Positions 9,440 to 17,675 of a stretch of DNA of 63,548 nucleotides are shown piece by piece. The notes beneath the pieces are model-generated. The model made no database searches. It worked only from the letters and a program-made list of their open reading frames with translations, and was not told the DNA's origin. Source of the stretch: Proteobacteria bacterium bin106 (GTDB lineage Bacteria > Bdellovibrionota_B > Oligoflexia > Oligoflexales > Bin106); assembly GCA_002238945.1 (NCBI GenBank), contig MPNI01000007.1:30001-93548 (forward strand). Direction: 5' to 3'. The stretch's first letter is position 1. Each line of letters starts with the position of its first letter. The translations under genes were made by a program, and so were the position numbers.

Positions 9440-10027
9440 TATCATAACGGCGTTCCTCACAAGCTACTCTCCACCCCTTCTGTGAGATCTTTAGGTGTTG
9501 TATATAAACAGCAAGAGCGCGAGCTCAGAGGGCAGCATCAGATGGATATTAGCCATATGAATTTCTACCGGGAAGTTCGTAGGAGATTTCCTGCTAAAAA
9601 GATAGTGACTCTGAGGAAAGTGCACCAACCAGCTGAGTCAGCCAACTAAACTGGTTGAAGTGGATTTCTGTAATGGAGTGGATATCTATTAAGGGGCTCA
9701 AGAACAAGAGAAAAACCATCTCTTTGTGATGTCCTTACCTTTTAGCTCTTATGGGTATGCAGAGTTTATCTTCACTCAGAAGATTGCTGACTTCATTGCA
9801 ACTCATGAAAAAGGCAGCCCATGAAAAAACTTTTCGTTTCTTTGGTGGAGTGGAGCTATGTAGTTTGTGACAACCTTAAAGCTGGAATTACAAAGGTAAA
9901 TTATGATCCTGTGATCAATAAGATATTCAAGGAGTACTCTGAATATATGGTTTTCAAAACTATGCCCTTTATTGCTTATGTCTTGCCAAATGGAAAAAGC
10001 AGTGGGGCAGCGGTCTGCTTGTTTTGA
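9440..10027 (+). pseudogene. istA: IS21-family transposase IstA, degraded remnant
   Basis: Translating the plus strand with several frame changes and stops gives a recognisable IstA: an N-terminal piece with FYREVRRRFPAKK, then a frame with VEVDFCNG, LPFSSYGYAEFIFTQKIADF and an FFGGV-like region, then DNLKAGITKVNYDPVINK. The order and spacing match the IS21 catalytic domain (VDxxG ... S.YA ... FGG.P ... DNLKAG), but frameshifts and stops break it. No IstB helper gene follows. The piece marks an old insertion at the left boundary of the peptide locus. Confidence 0.82.
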
Positions 10028-10141
10028 GAAATTTTTCAGTCTCTATTGTTTTTAGTCATTTCTACATGCAGTAAAATTTTTGTCTAATTTTGCATGTGTT
10101 GTTTCTGTTTTAAAGCACCAAGTTAACCCATAATGGCGAAA

Positions 10142-10168
10142 TTGACATATGTAAATATTTTTTATATT
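10142..10168 (+). promoter_or_regulatory. Candidate promoter for the peptide locus
   Basis: TTGACA at 10142-10147 is a perfect -35 box, and TATATT at 10163-10168 is a near-consensus -10 box, with a short 15-bp spacer. A second TTGACT at 10174-10179 has only a poor -10. The region between the IS21 remnant and the first ORF is very AT-rich, and no other promoter stands out ahead of the operon. Prediction only. Confidence 0.35.
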
Positions 10169-10307
10169 TATAGTTGACTTATACTCTTTGTGGTGGTAAG
10201 TTGCTCACTAGATTTAAAAACATCGCTATAAAATTTCATCTTATTATGGCTTCACAGCTATCTTAAAAAGCTATCTTAAAAGCTAGGATAAGATGACCAG
10301 AAAGGAG

Positions 10308-10403
10308 GTGCGTCTGTTAACTTTGTTAGTGTTTCTTGAGTGTAGTTTGTGTTTAGTAAACTCGTATTTTAATCAAAAAATTTTGGAGAGAATGTATGAA
10401 TAA
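10308..10403 (+). CDS. Possible leader micro-ORF overlapping the precursor start
   Basis: A 31-codon frame begins at GTG 10308 inside a perfect SD-like sequence (AAAGGAGG, 10301-10308); CTG at 10314 is the codon with more usual spacing. It encodes a hydrophobic peptide (LLTLLVFLECSLCLVNSY) and its stop at 10401-10403 overlaps the ATG of the precursor at 10396 in another frame. The strong SD and stop/start overlap suggest translational coupling, but the start codon is awkwardly placed. The SD could also be chance or belong to an RNA structure. Low confidence as a real peptide. Confidence 0.25.
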   Translation: MRLLTLLVFLECSLCLVNSYFNQKILERMYE

Positions 10404-10629
10404 GCCTATAATTTTATTAAAACGCAATGGTGCGACTGGTCCGTGGCCGCCAGTTCGGTTTCCACAACGACATATCTTGGCTAGTGTAGCTGATCAGCAT
10501 GTATGTTTACAAAGTCATGATAATAAGAAACGAAAAATCCATAATAGATCAGTAGACTTTGAAGTGTTATTGAAGATAAATCAAGATCACAAATCTTTTT
10601 TTGATAATCTTTCAAAAAAAGCAGCATAG
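10396..10629 (+). CDS. Candidate RiPP precursor peptide (77 residues)
   Basis: A short frame with a good SD (GGAGAG, 10385-10390) lies 137 bp ahead of a YcaO enzyme and two ABC half-transporters, the usual place for a precursor. I do not recognise the peptide. Residues 1-10 are basic/hydrophobic; 15-26 form a Pro/Arg-rich block (GPWPPVRFPQRH); the single Cys is residue 37 beside Ser40; residues 53-75 look like an amphipathic helix with Lys-rich ends. YcaO enzymes act on backbone amides next to Cys, Ser or Thr, or make amidines or thioamides. The helical tail could be the recognition segment, which would make the N-terminal part the core, as in bottromycin. That assignment is inference. Confidence 0.6.
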   Translation: MNKPIILLKRNGATGPWPPVRFPQRHILASVADQHVCLQSHDNKKRKIHNRSVDFEVLLKINQDHKSFFDNLSKKAA

Positions 10630-10766
10630 CTTAGTGTGCTTTTTGTGTGTTTGACGTGGCCATAATATGTAGGAACGCTTTGATTGATTATAGTAAAATT
10701 GATCAAAGTTAGTTTCTGCTTAAAATATCAATATAAATCGTATATAGTCAATAAAGAGGATAAAGT

Positions 10767-12017
10767 ATGGAATATGAACGATCATTTTCAGCGGAATCTG
10801 CTCACAAGACCTTAAATAATTGGTTAATAGATAAATTTTCTATTCAACACCTTCTTTGTGATACTGCTTACCAAACGAGTTCTGTTTTGCTAACTAAATA
10901 TAGTGATGGATCTATGTGTAATGGAATGGGAAAGGGCCTTTATCATAAGACAGGAGCTGTTGCAGAAGCTTTGGAGCATTATTTTGGCGCTTGCGAGGAT
11001 TATGGGGATTATGTTTATTTAGATGCGTCTGTTGTTAGTAGTCAAGATGTTTTTGAGAATTGCAATATAGGACGAGCTTTAGGTGCGTTTAAGAATAGTC
11101 TGGTAAAATCAACAAAAACATATGAGGTTAGTAATGGAGATATAGATTATGCATTTACTTACCAAAAAGAGTTTTATGTTCCTGTACATCTTATGAATCC
11201 TTTTGTAGATCTAGACTCAGTAGATGTTGATAATGCTTGTCATCAGTTTTTATTAAGATATGCTTCTAATACTGGCACAGCTCTTGGTATGAATAGGTCG
11301 GATGCTTTGTTGCACGCCGTTAATGAGCAGATAGAAAGACATTATTTGTCAGCATTGTATATGAATATTCTAGGTATGTCTACAGAAATTTCTTTTGAAA
11401 GAATAGATTATACAAAGAATGCTTATTTAGATAAAAAAGTAGAAATATTGAAAAAGTTATGCTTTAATGTTGATATCGTTTTGAGCGAGGGTTTTTGTGG
11501 AATGTATTTTTGTGCTGTTATAACTAACCCCATTAAAAAATTTAAAAATCATCTTGACTACATAGGATCTGGAGTATCACTTAGCATGTTTCACGCATTA
11601 GACAGAGCGCTTTCTGAAGCTTTGCAGGTCTATAGTCTGATGGATAATCAGGACACGCGTTGTGACACAGCTCAAAAGTATCGTTTCTTGAGCTCGCATA
11701 ATCTTTTGAAAAAGCTCATTTCTGTAGATGTGTCTCACTTAAGGATGTCTGATATTAGGATACATGATGATCGAATGATTGATAATGATAATAATGTTGG
11801 TAACAGGTATTTTATAAAAACAAAGTCTATGCTTAAATTAGTGTGTAGTAAGTTGAATAAAGGGGGATATCGTTTACTTGTGCGCAGTAAAACATCAGCA
11901 AAAGAGCCGTTTAGCGTTATGAATACATTTATTCCTGGCTTAGATAGATTTTGTCTAGTGCGTGAAGGGAGTTTCGTTATGCCTCACAGTTTTCTCGCAA
12001 GTAATGTGTCTTTGTAA
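10767..12017 (+). CDS. Stand-alone YcaO-domain peptide-modifying enzyme
   Basis: 416 residues with the three acidic YcaO signatures in order: GKGLYHKTGAVAEALEHYFG (about 55-74), SDALLHAVNEQIERHY (about 178-193) and ALDRALSEALQVYS (about 277-290). In this family these residues bind ATP and Mg to activate a peptide amide, giving azolines, amidines or thioamides. No E1-like partner (C protein), TfuA or azoline dehydrogenase gene is present, and the C-terminus (SFLASNVSL) lacks the PxPxP tail of azoline-forming members. The sequence therefore does not fix the chemistry. SD GAGGA precedes ATG 10767. The region is visibly more AT-rich than the outer-membrane operon, consistent with transfer. Confidence 0.88.
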   Translation: MEYERSFSAESAHKTLNNWLIDKFSIQHLLCDTAYQTSSVLLTKYSDGSMCNGMGKGLYHKTGAVAEALEHYFGACEDYGDYVYLDASVVSSQDVFENCNIGRALGAFKNSLVKSTKTYEVSNGDIDYAFTYQKEFYVPVHLMNPFVDLDSVDVDNACHQFLLRYASNTGTALGMNRSDALLHAVNEQIERHYLSALYMNILGMSTEISFERIDYTKNAYLDKKVEILKKLCFNVDIVLSEGFCGMYFCAVITNPIKKFKNHLDYIGSGVSLSMFHALDRALSEALQVYSLMDNQDTRCDTAQKYRFLSSHNLLKKLISVDVSHLRMSDIRIHDDRMIDNDNNVGNRYFIKTKSMLKLVCSKLNKGGYRLLVRSKTSAKEPFSVMNTFIPGLDRFCLVREGSFVMPHSFLASNVSL

Positions 12018-12055
12018 TCTTGGCTAGATTATTCTATAAATTTGGTGTGATTTAA

Positions 12056-13759
12056 ATGAACATATTTCATAAGGTGTTTTTCAGATATTCATCCCCTAAG
12101 AAGCATATAAAGTCTTTGTGTATTATTGTCTTTATTTTATTGGTGACAAATGTATTTGCTTTGCTAAATCCTGCCATACTGTCATCGGTGTTAGATAGTA
12201 TCTCTCATTCGAAATTTGATAAGGCCTATCAAGGAATTTTTTTATTTATAGTGTGTTCTGTGCTGTTATATCTTACTATGCCTTATCAGCATAAATATGC
12301 TGTGAGATGGCTTAGTCATATCAATTATGACTATCATATTCGTTGGATTGAACTGATATTAAAAAATTCTTTTTCATTTTTTAATGAAAATAAACTAGGT
12401 TCTTTGTTGCAGGCTGTCAATAGGGGTTTACAAGCTTATGCAGGCTTGGGTTATTCTCTGATTGTGATGATTTTGCCAGGCGTTGTCCGTATGATGGCAT
12501 CTTTTTTGTACTTGGTGTATTTTAGTGGTATATGGCTAACTCTCACACTCACCGTATGTGCAGCCTTATTGTATTTCGTTATGAAGTGGGGATTGAAGAA
12601 AAGGGCTCCTTATATTCAAGATAACAACAATTCTGAGGATGTATTTTCAGGAGATATTGTTAATATTTTTCAATCTGCTAGAATGGTTAAGCTTTCTGAT
12701 TCTTCGTCGATAGCTTCGGATTTATTACGAAAGTCTCATCAAGACTTTGTAAAAAAGAAAGTACGTCTTTCATTTGCTACGCATTTTTTGGTATCAATAG
12801 AAGACTTTGTTATTGTGGCTGGAAGTGCTTTTGTGCTTTTTGTAGCAACATTCTTAATGTCTGATAACGGTGTTTATACATCTGGTGACTTTTTAGCTAT
12901 TTTTCTTTACTCTTTTTATTTTATCGAGTCTATGGCTATTATCACTGATGGCTTGCAGGAATTTGAGCTATATTTACAAGACAGCAAGGATTTAGATCGT
13001 ATAATAGATGCCCCAAATAATTTTTTGAATGTTAAGAGGTTAAGTGATGATGAGCAAAAAAATCTTTATAATAACCCTATAATTCATATCAAGCCATTTG
13101 AGCTATCTTTGTCAAAAGAAAATGCTACTATCTTAACAAACAAGCAAAGTCTTCTTTTAAAGAGTAAGAAGATTGCGATTACAGGCCCTTCTGGCCAAGG
13201 TAAGACATCTTTGTGTGAGATGATTGCTCGCATAAATTTTTTCGATGTATGTGACATGAATCATATTACTATTTCAAATATAAAGCTATCTGATATTCCT
13301 GAAGATATATTAAGGAATCTTATCTACTTTTCAGAGCATAAGCCTTGCTTTTTGTCGGGTAATCTTTTGGAAGCTCTTGCTTTGCCTTCCGATATCATTG
13401 TAAAAGACGATCAGTTAAAAAAGATACTTGTTATGTTGGAACTCCATAGATTCCTTTATCTTGTTGAAGGTGTTGAAGACAAACCTTCTTTTAAGGAAAA
13501 AGAATTATCTAATGGAGAGAAAAAACGTTTTTCTCTTATGCGTGCTATGTTACTCAATCGTCAGATAACCATAATAGATGAACCTACAGAAGGACTTGAT
13601 AGTAAAATAGCAGGTACCGTGTGGAAAAATCTTTTTTACTATTTTGAAAACAGTGTGCTGATATGTATTACTCATGATGAAAAAATATTGAATATGTTTG
13701 ATGAGCATATTCGTATTGATAGTCATAAGCTTAAGATGGTATCTGGGGGTGTGTCGTAG
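12056..13759 (+). CDS. ABC half-transporter, probable peptide exporter/immunity (first of pair)
   Basis: 567 residues: about six membrane helices in the first 310, then an ATPase domain. Walker A is GPSGQGKTS, the signature LSNGEKKR, Walker B ITIIDEPTEGLD and the switch THDE. The Q-loop glutamine is replaced by Glu (YFSEHKPCFLSGN). There is no C39 peptidase domain, so this protein does not itself cleave a leader. It follows the YcaO gene after 38 bp and is coupled to its sister gene by a TAGTG stop/start overlap. By context it exports the modified peptide or protects the producer, with the sister as dimer partner. Confidence 0.82.
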   Translation: MNIFHKVFFRYSSPKKHIKSLCIIVFILLVTNVFALLNPAILSSVLDSISHSKFDKAYQGIFLFIVCSVLLYLTMPYQHKYAVRWLSHINYDYHIRWIELILKNSFSFFNENKLGSLLQAVNRGLQAYAGLGYSLIVMILPGVVRMMASFLYLVYFSGIWLTLTLTVCAALLYFVMKWGLKKRAPYIQDNNNSEDVFSGDIVNIFQSARMVKLSDSSSIASDLLRKSHQDFVKKKVRLSFATHFLVSIEDFVIVAGSAFVLFVATFLMSDNGVYTSGDFLAIFLYSFYFIESMAIITDGLQEFELYLQDSKDLDRIIDAPNNFLNVKRLSDDEQKNLYNNPIIHIKPFELSLSKENATILTNKQSLLLKSKKIAITGPSGQGKTSLCEMIARINFFDVCDMNHITISNIKLSDIPEDILRNLIYFSEHKPCFLSGNLLEALALPSDIIVKDDQLKKILVMLELHRFLYLVEGVEDKPSFKEKELSNGEKKRFSLMRAMLLNRQITIIDEPTEGLDSKIAGTVWKNLFYYFENSVLICITHDEKILNMFDEHIRIDSHKLKMVSGGVS

Positions 13760-15453
13760 TGAAAAAGGAAAGTATAGGTCTTTTGCGTGCAATCTATGCT
13801 GTAAAAAGCATTCTCCCTGAGATATGGAGATTTAAATACAGGGTTGTTGTAGGTATTTTATTTGTTTTAATATCTTATATTCTCGTGATATCTCCTCCTT
13901 TATTGCTTAGTTATGCCATAGACTATTTGGTGGATAATGATATTAAAAAAGTCATATTCTTCACTATTCTTATGATGGCTATTTCAGCAGTAGCTCTTTT
14001 TTGTGTTCCTGCTCAATCGAGATATATGGCAGATTTAGAGCAGCGTATTCTTGATCATTTGATGCATAAGTGGTTAAGTCGTATTCTTGCTAAATCATTT
14101 CGGTCTCTTTCTTCTCTAAAAGAAGGAGGGTTACTCAATTCGTTTCATCGTGGTTGGGCAGCTTATGAAGGGTTATTGAAGTTTATTTTTTCCACATTCA
14201 CTCCTGCTTGTGTTGAGATCGTTCTTATCTCTGGGTATTTCATTTATCGTGGCTTGGTTCCCCTTCTTGTGTCTTTAGTCATTCTATCCATCGCTTTTGT
14301 TTGGGTAGTGTATAAGTCTCTTCAATGGAGGTTGCCTTCTATTCAAAAGGCTATGGACTTAGAAGATGCTATGAGCTCATCTCGAGGAGATATTTTAAAA
14401 TCAGGAAGATATTTAAAGCTAGCGAATAACATCAGTTTTGCTTCATTATATTTAAAAAAATCTTATAAAAATTTTGTGGGTATTAACACTGATTATTTCG
14501 TAAAAGAAGTATCGCTTTATTCTATAAAAAATGGATTTTCATCTATTAGCTGTGCGATTGTTCTGTTGGTGGGTGTTTATTGGCTGAGCCATAATCAAGA
14601 TAGTCAATTGACTCCAGGTGTGTTTGCGGTATTGTATTTTTATTCTAGCAGGTTAATGCAACAGGTGAGCACTTTGATCAATGGCATACAAGGTCTTAGT
14701 GATTTTTCGGAGTCCCAAAAAGCTATTCAACAACTTATAGAACTGCCAAATCAGAGAGATCATTTACCGTTATTAAAACAAAAAGACATAATATTTCATA
14801 ATCCTATAGTGAAGCTATCTCCGTTTGATTTTGTCTTAAATAAAGAAAAAAACGTCTATCTTAAAAATACATCTGTTATTCATCTTAGCCATCATCATAA
14901 TATAGCCATAACGGGTGCCTCTGGACAAGGAAAAACATCTCTTGCGGAATTGATTGCGGGTGTGGAGTGTCATACAGACACAGTTTATATTTCAGGTGCA
15001 GATCTAGGTTGTATAGATGAAAAAACGATTAGAGAAAATATATATTTGTGCGAGAGTGATCCCGTTTTTTTGCATGGAAATCTTGTTCAGGCTCTTGCTA
15101 TTCCGTATAACATCATGTTAAGTCATGAAGACTTAGGGTATTTTTTTGAGATTTTATATCTAGATCAATTTAAGTACCTCATGGATAAAGACAAAGAGTT
15201 TCCTACTCAGTCGTTATCTTCAGGAGAAAAGAAGCGTTTTTCTATTATGCGTGCTATGCTATTAAATCGTCCTATAACCATTCTTGATGAACCGACTGAA
15301 GCTTTAAATAAGGATTTGATCAAAAAAATATGGGATAATATATTTAAGTATTTTTCAGATAAAATGCTTATAGCTTTGACCCATGATAGTGAAATTTTTA
15401 GTCAGTTTGATCAAGTTATTGACATTAAAAATCATACACTTCGTGAGCTATAA
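13759..15453 (+). CDS. ABC half-transporter, probable peptide exporter/immunity (second of pair)
   Basis: 564 residues, a paralogue of the previous gene along its length (compare LSSGEKKRFSIMRAMLLNRP with LSNGEKKRFSLMRAMLLNRQ). It has Walker A GASGQGKTS, Walker B ITILDEPTEALN and switch THDS. The D-loop Asp is changed to Asn (ALNKD), and the Q-loop Gln is again Glu (YLCESDPVFLHGN). It starts with GTG overlapping the upstream stop. Tandem duplication followed by divergence probably produced a heterodimer. It is the last plus-strand gene of the locus; a large minus-strand gene converges 38 bp downstream. Confidence 0.82.
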   Translation: MKKESIGLLRAIYAVKSILPEIWRFKYRVVVGILFVLISYILVISPPLLLSYAIDYLVDNDIKKVIFFTILMMAISAVALFCVPAQSRYMADLEQRILDHLMHKWLSRILAKSFRSLSSLKEGGLLNSFHRGWAAYEGLLKFIFSTFTPACVEIVLISGYFIYRGLVPLLVSLVILSIAFVWVVYKSLQWRLPSIQKAMDLEDAMSSSRGDILKSGRYLKLANNISFASLYLKKSYKNFVGINTDYFVKEVSLYSIKNGFSSISCAIVLLVGVYWLSHNQDSQLTPGVFAVLYFYSSRLMQQVSTLINGIQGLSDFSESQKAIQQLIELPNQRDHLPLLKQKDIIFHNPIVKLSPFDFVLNKEKNVYLKNTSVIHLSHHHNIAITGASGQGKTSLAELIAGVECHTDTVYISGADLGCIDEKTIRENIYLCESDPVFLHGNLVQALAIPYNIMLSHEDLGYFFEILYLDQFKYLMDKDKEFPTQSLSSGEKKRFSIMRAMLLNRPITILDEPTEALNKDLIKKIWDNIFKYFSDKMLIALTHDSEIFSQFDQVIDIKNHTLREL

Positions 15454-15491
15454 TGTTATGCTGTTACTGTTATATGGATACTCGGTAAGGC

Positions 15492-17630
15492 TTAAAGGAT
15501 ATCTTTGGATGCATTTATGAGATTGTTGTGTAATTTTATTAAGTAAGGATAGCTTTCGAGTATGAGAGTTTTGGTATCATCATCTAAAAAGTTGTAATCT
15601 GATGCATGCTGGGCTATATACTTCTTGAAGGTAAGTAGGTCATCGAGGTTTGTAGAAGATAACTCACTGGCAATTTGTCGCCTAGAATAGTATTGTGAGA
15701 TAAATTCTTCAAAGGCTAACTCATCGTATATAGATTGTAATTTTTTAGATCTTAAGGCAGTTATTGCGTAATATAACATAGTGTTTGTTAGTTCAAAAAT
15801 TTCTGTTGCGTAGATCCATTTGTCTAAATCTTTAGGATTTGCTAATACTTCATCAGGTATTTTTGCATCAGCTAAGTACATGACATCTTCTATGTCAAAA
15901 TCTGGTATCATTTTTTGCCATAGCTTAGTTCTTTCATCTGATTGCTCGATAGCTTTTGTTAATTGCAGTGTTTCTCCCACCATATGTACAAAATGTCTAC
16001 TATACGGGGATTTGAGAGTTGCTGGATTAGACGGCTTTGTTAATAAATCTTTTCTCGAGTCTTTATTGTTAGTAAAGTAGATGTCTTGATCTTTTTCAGT
16101 CATATTTGCAAAAAAGATATGTGCTATGTCGTGCATGTTCTCTTCAAGAACAAGTATGCTTATTTTAAGTCTTATATCAGGATCTAAAAGATCTGCGATC
16201 ACTTCGAGATGATGATAAAATGGAATGCGATGTTTATAGGTGATTTCACTGAGGTAGTACATATTTTTGAAAAATGCATTCAGTATATGATCAAGAGTTT
16301 GACTATAAAAGATCTCTCTTGATGGCTTAAAAATAGTGTTTTCATCATCTATAATATTTACTTGGTAGGTATTGTTTTCGCTTAGTTCTTTGATAAGTTT
16401 TCCCATTCTTTTCGGATGTTTTTGCTTCATTTTATGCACTGAGTAATAGCTATTCTTTTCTAAAGATAATGCATCTTCACCAGCTGCTGATAGATGCGTT
16501 ATCAAGCTGTTTAATGCGGGATTTAGTGCTTCGTATATCTTAGGATATTGGTTGTGTAGAAATTTAGAAAACATATGAAAATTGCGGTGAAGATGAAATA
16601 AATATGCTGATAGTTGCACATATCCAATTTGTAGGCCAGCAAGCTTTGCAATGCCTTTTATGTTTTGTGCCTCGTGGATGAGAATATCGGCATTGTTGAA
16701 AAATGTGAATACTGTATCAAGGCGATTGTGAATAGCATTTAAGTCATCTTCTAAAAGATGTGTATCTGCAAGGGATATGAGATACTTCAGTGATTGAATT
16801 TTTGATCGTATGGTAACGAGTCTTGATGCTTGCTTGAGATAAAATTCTCCTAAGGTTTGGGTTGGAGTTTGTGTGTTGAGTTGTCTTTGCAGTACGGTGT
16901 AGTTAAGATTACGTTGTATGAGTTCGATTTGTTTTGGATTATTCATACTCAACATCGTAGAGAGATATTTTTCTAAATAGGTGGAGTGTTCGACTCCTTC
17001 TTCGTTGATATATTCAAGAAGAGAGAGGTATTTTTCTTTTGTATCCGCATCCATATGATCGGGATCGGGTGCCCAACCTACTAGCTTGGAACCTTCAGGT
17101 TCGGGTGGTTGTGAGATACCGTAACGATCATAAACACTATGTGTTGTAACCATATTGTCATCACTGGCACGACTCATAAATACCTGATCATTGTAAACAA
17201 CGTTTGATCTCCATGCCCTATAAACATAACCACTAAGCATAGCTAGTGACGGTGTTATCACACACCATTGCCTGCACTTTATATGTTGAGCTATAGCTGG
17301 CAGTCCTGCTTTGCCGTATAATCGTAGCAGTAATGGAGGTATAGCCAGAGAGGCTATACCGGTTGAGGCAAGCTGTGTTGATATATCGCTAGTGGCAGGT
17401 TGTTTCGTACTAAGATTCGCACTAAAAGTAGCACTAAGACTTGTACTAAAATGAGCGCTTTGGTCTATATCGAGAAGATATTCATCATCACCATATGCTG
17501 GTAGCGAAAAACAGCAACACACATATAAGCTTATGGTAAAGTGTTTGATGTGTTTTGCTATATGGTAATGTAGCATGCTGTGCAATATGCTGTGGCTAAG
17601 AATTGTGATGTGTTTATAGGCTAATATCAT
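15492..17630 (-). CDS. Large hypothetical secreted/membrane protein, paralogue A
   Basis: 712 residues. A signal-like segment at about residues 30-47 (HFTISLYVCCCFSLPAYG) is followed by a low-complexity Ser/Thr stretch, a second hydrophobic region near 100-150, then about 550 residues predicted by eye to be mostly helical. It is clearly related to the neighbour at 17676-19964: shared VGWAPDPD / VPWAPNPE, the helical block after it, IPDEVLANPK / MPEEVANNPK, and a matching C-terminus (ESYPYLIKLHNNL / EAYPYYLKLKKNL). I do not recognise the family. It converges on the peptide-locus transporters. An effector, a toxin-like protein or a locus-specific immunity factor are all conceivable; nothing in the sequence decides. 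Confidence 0.65.
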   Translation of the reverse strand: MILAYKHITILSHSILHSMLHYHIAKHIKHFTISLYVCCCFSLPAYGDDEYLLDIDQSAHFSTSLSATFSANLSTKQPATSDISTQLASTGIASLAIPPLLLRLYGKAGLPAIAQHIKCRQWCVITPSLAMLSGYVYRAWRSNVVYNDQVFMSRASDDNMVTTHSVYDRYGISQPPEPEGSKLVGWAPDPDHMDADTKEKYLSLLEYINEEGVEHSTYLEKYLSTMLSMNNPKQIELIQRNLNYTVLQRQLNTQTPTQTLGEFYLKQASRLVTIRSKIQSLKYLISLADTHLLEDDLNAIHNRLDTVFTFFNNADILIHEAQNIKGIAKLAGLQIGYVQLSAYLFHLHRNFHMFSKFLHNQYPKIYEALNPALNSLITHLSAAGEDALSLEKNSYYSVHKMKQKHPKRMGKLIKELSENNTYQVNIIDDENTIFKPSREIFYSQTLDHILNAFFKNMYYLSEITYKHRIPFYHHLEVIADLLDPDIRLKISILVLEENMHDIAHIFFANMTEKDQDIYFTNNKDSRKDLLTKPSNPATLKSPYSRHFVHMVGETLQLTKAIEQSDERTKLWQKMIPDFDIEDVMYLADAKIPDEVLANPKDLDKWIYATEIFELTNTMLYYAITALRSKKLQSIYDELAFEEFISQYYSRRQIASELSSTNLDDLLTFKKYIAQHASDYNFLDDDTKTLILESYPYLIKLHNNLINASKDIL

Positions 17631-17675
17631 TTCTATATACTCCGAGATGATGTGGCAGTGCTTTGTTTGATGTCT

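Noticed and set aside
9821-10027. 68-codon ORF as a gene
   Set aside because: It is one frame of the broken IstA transposase; the preceding parts lie in other frames.
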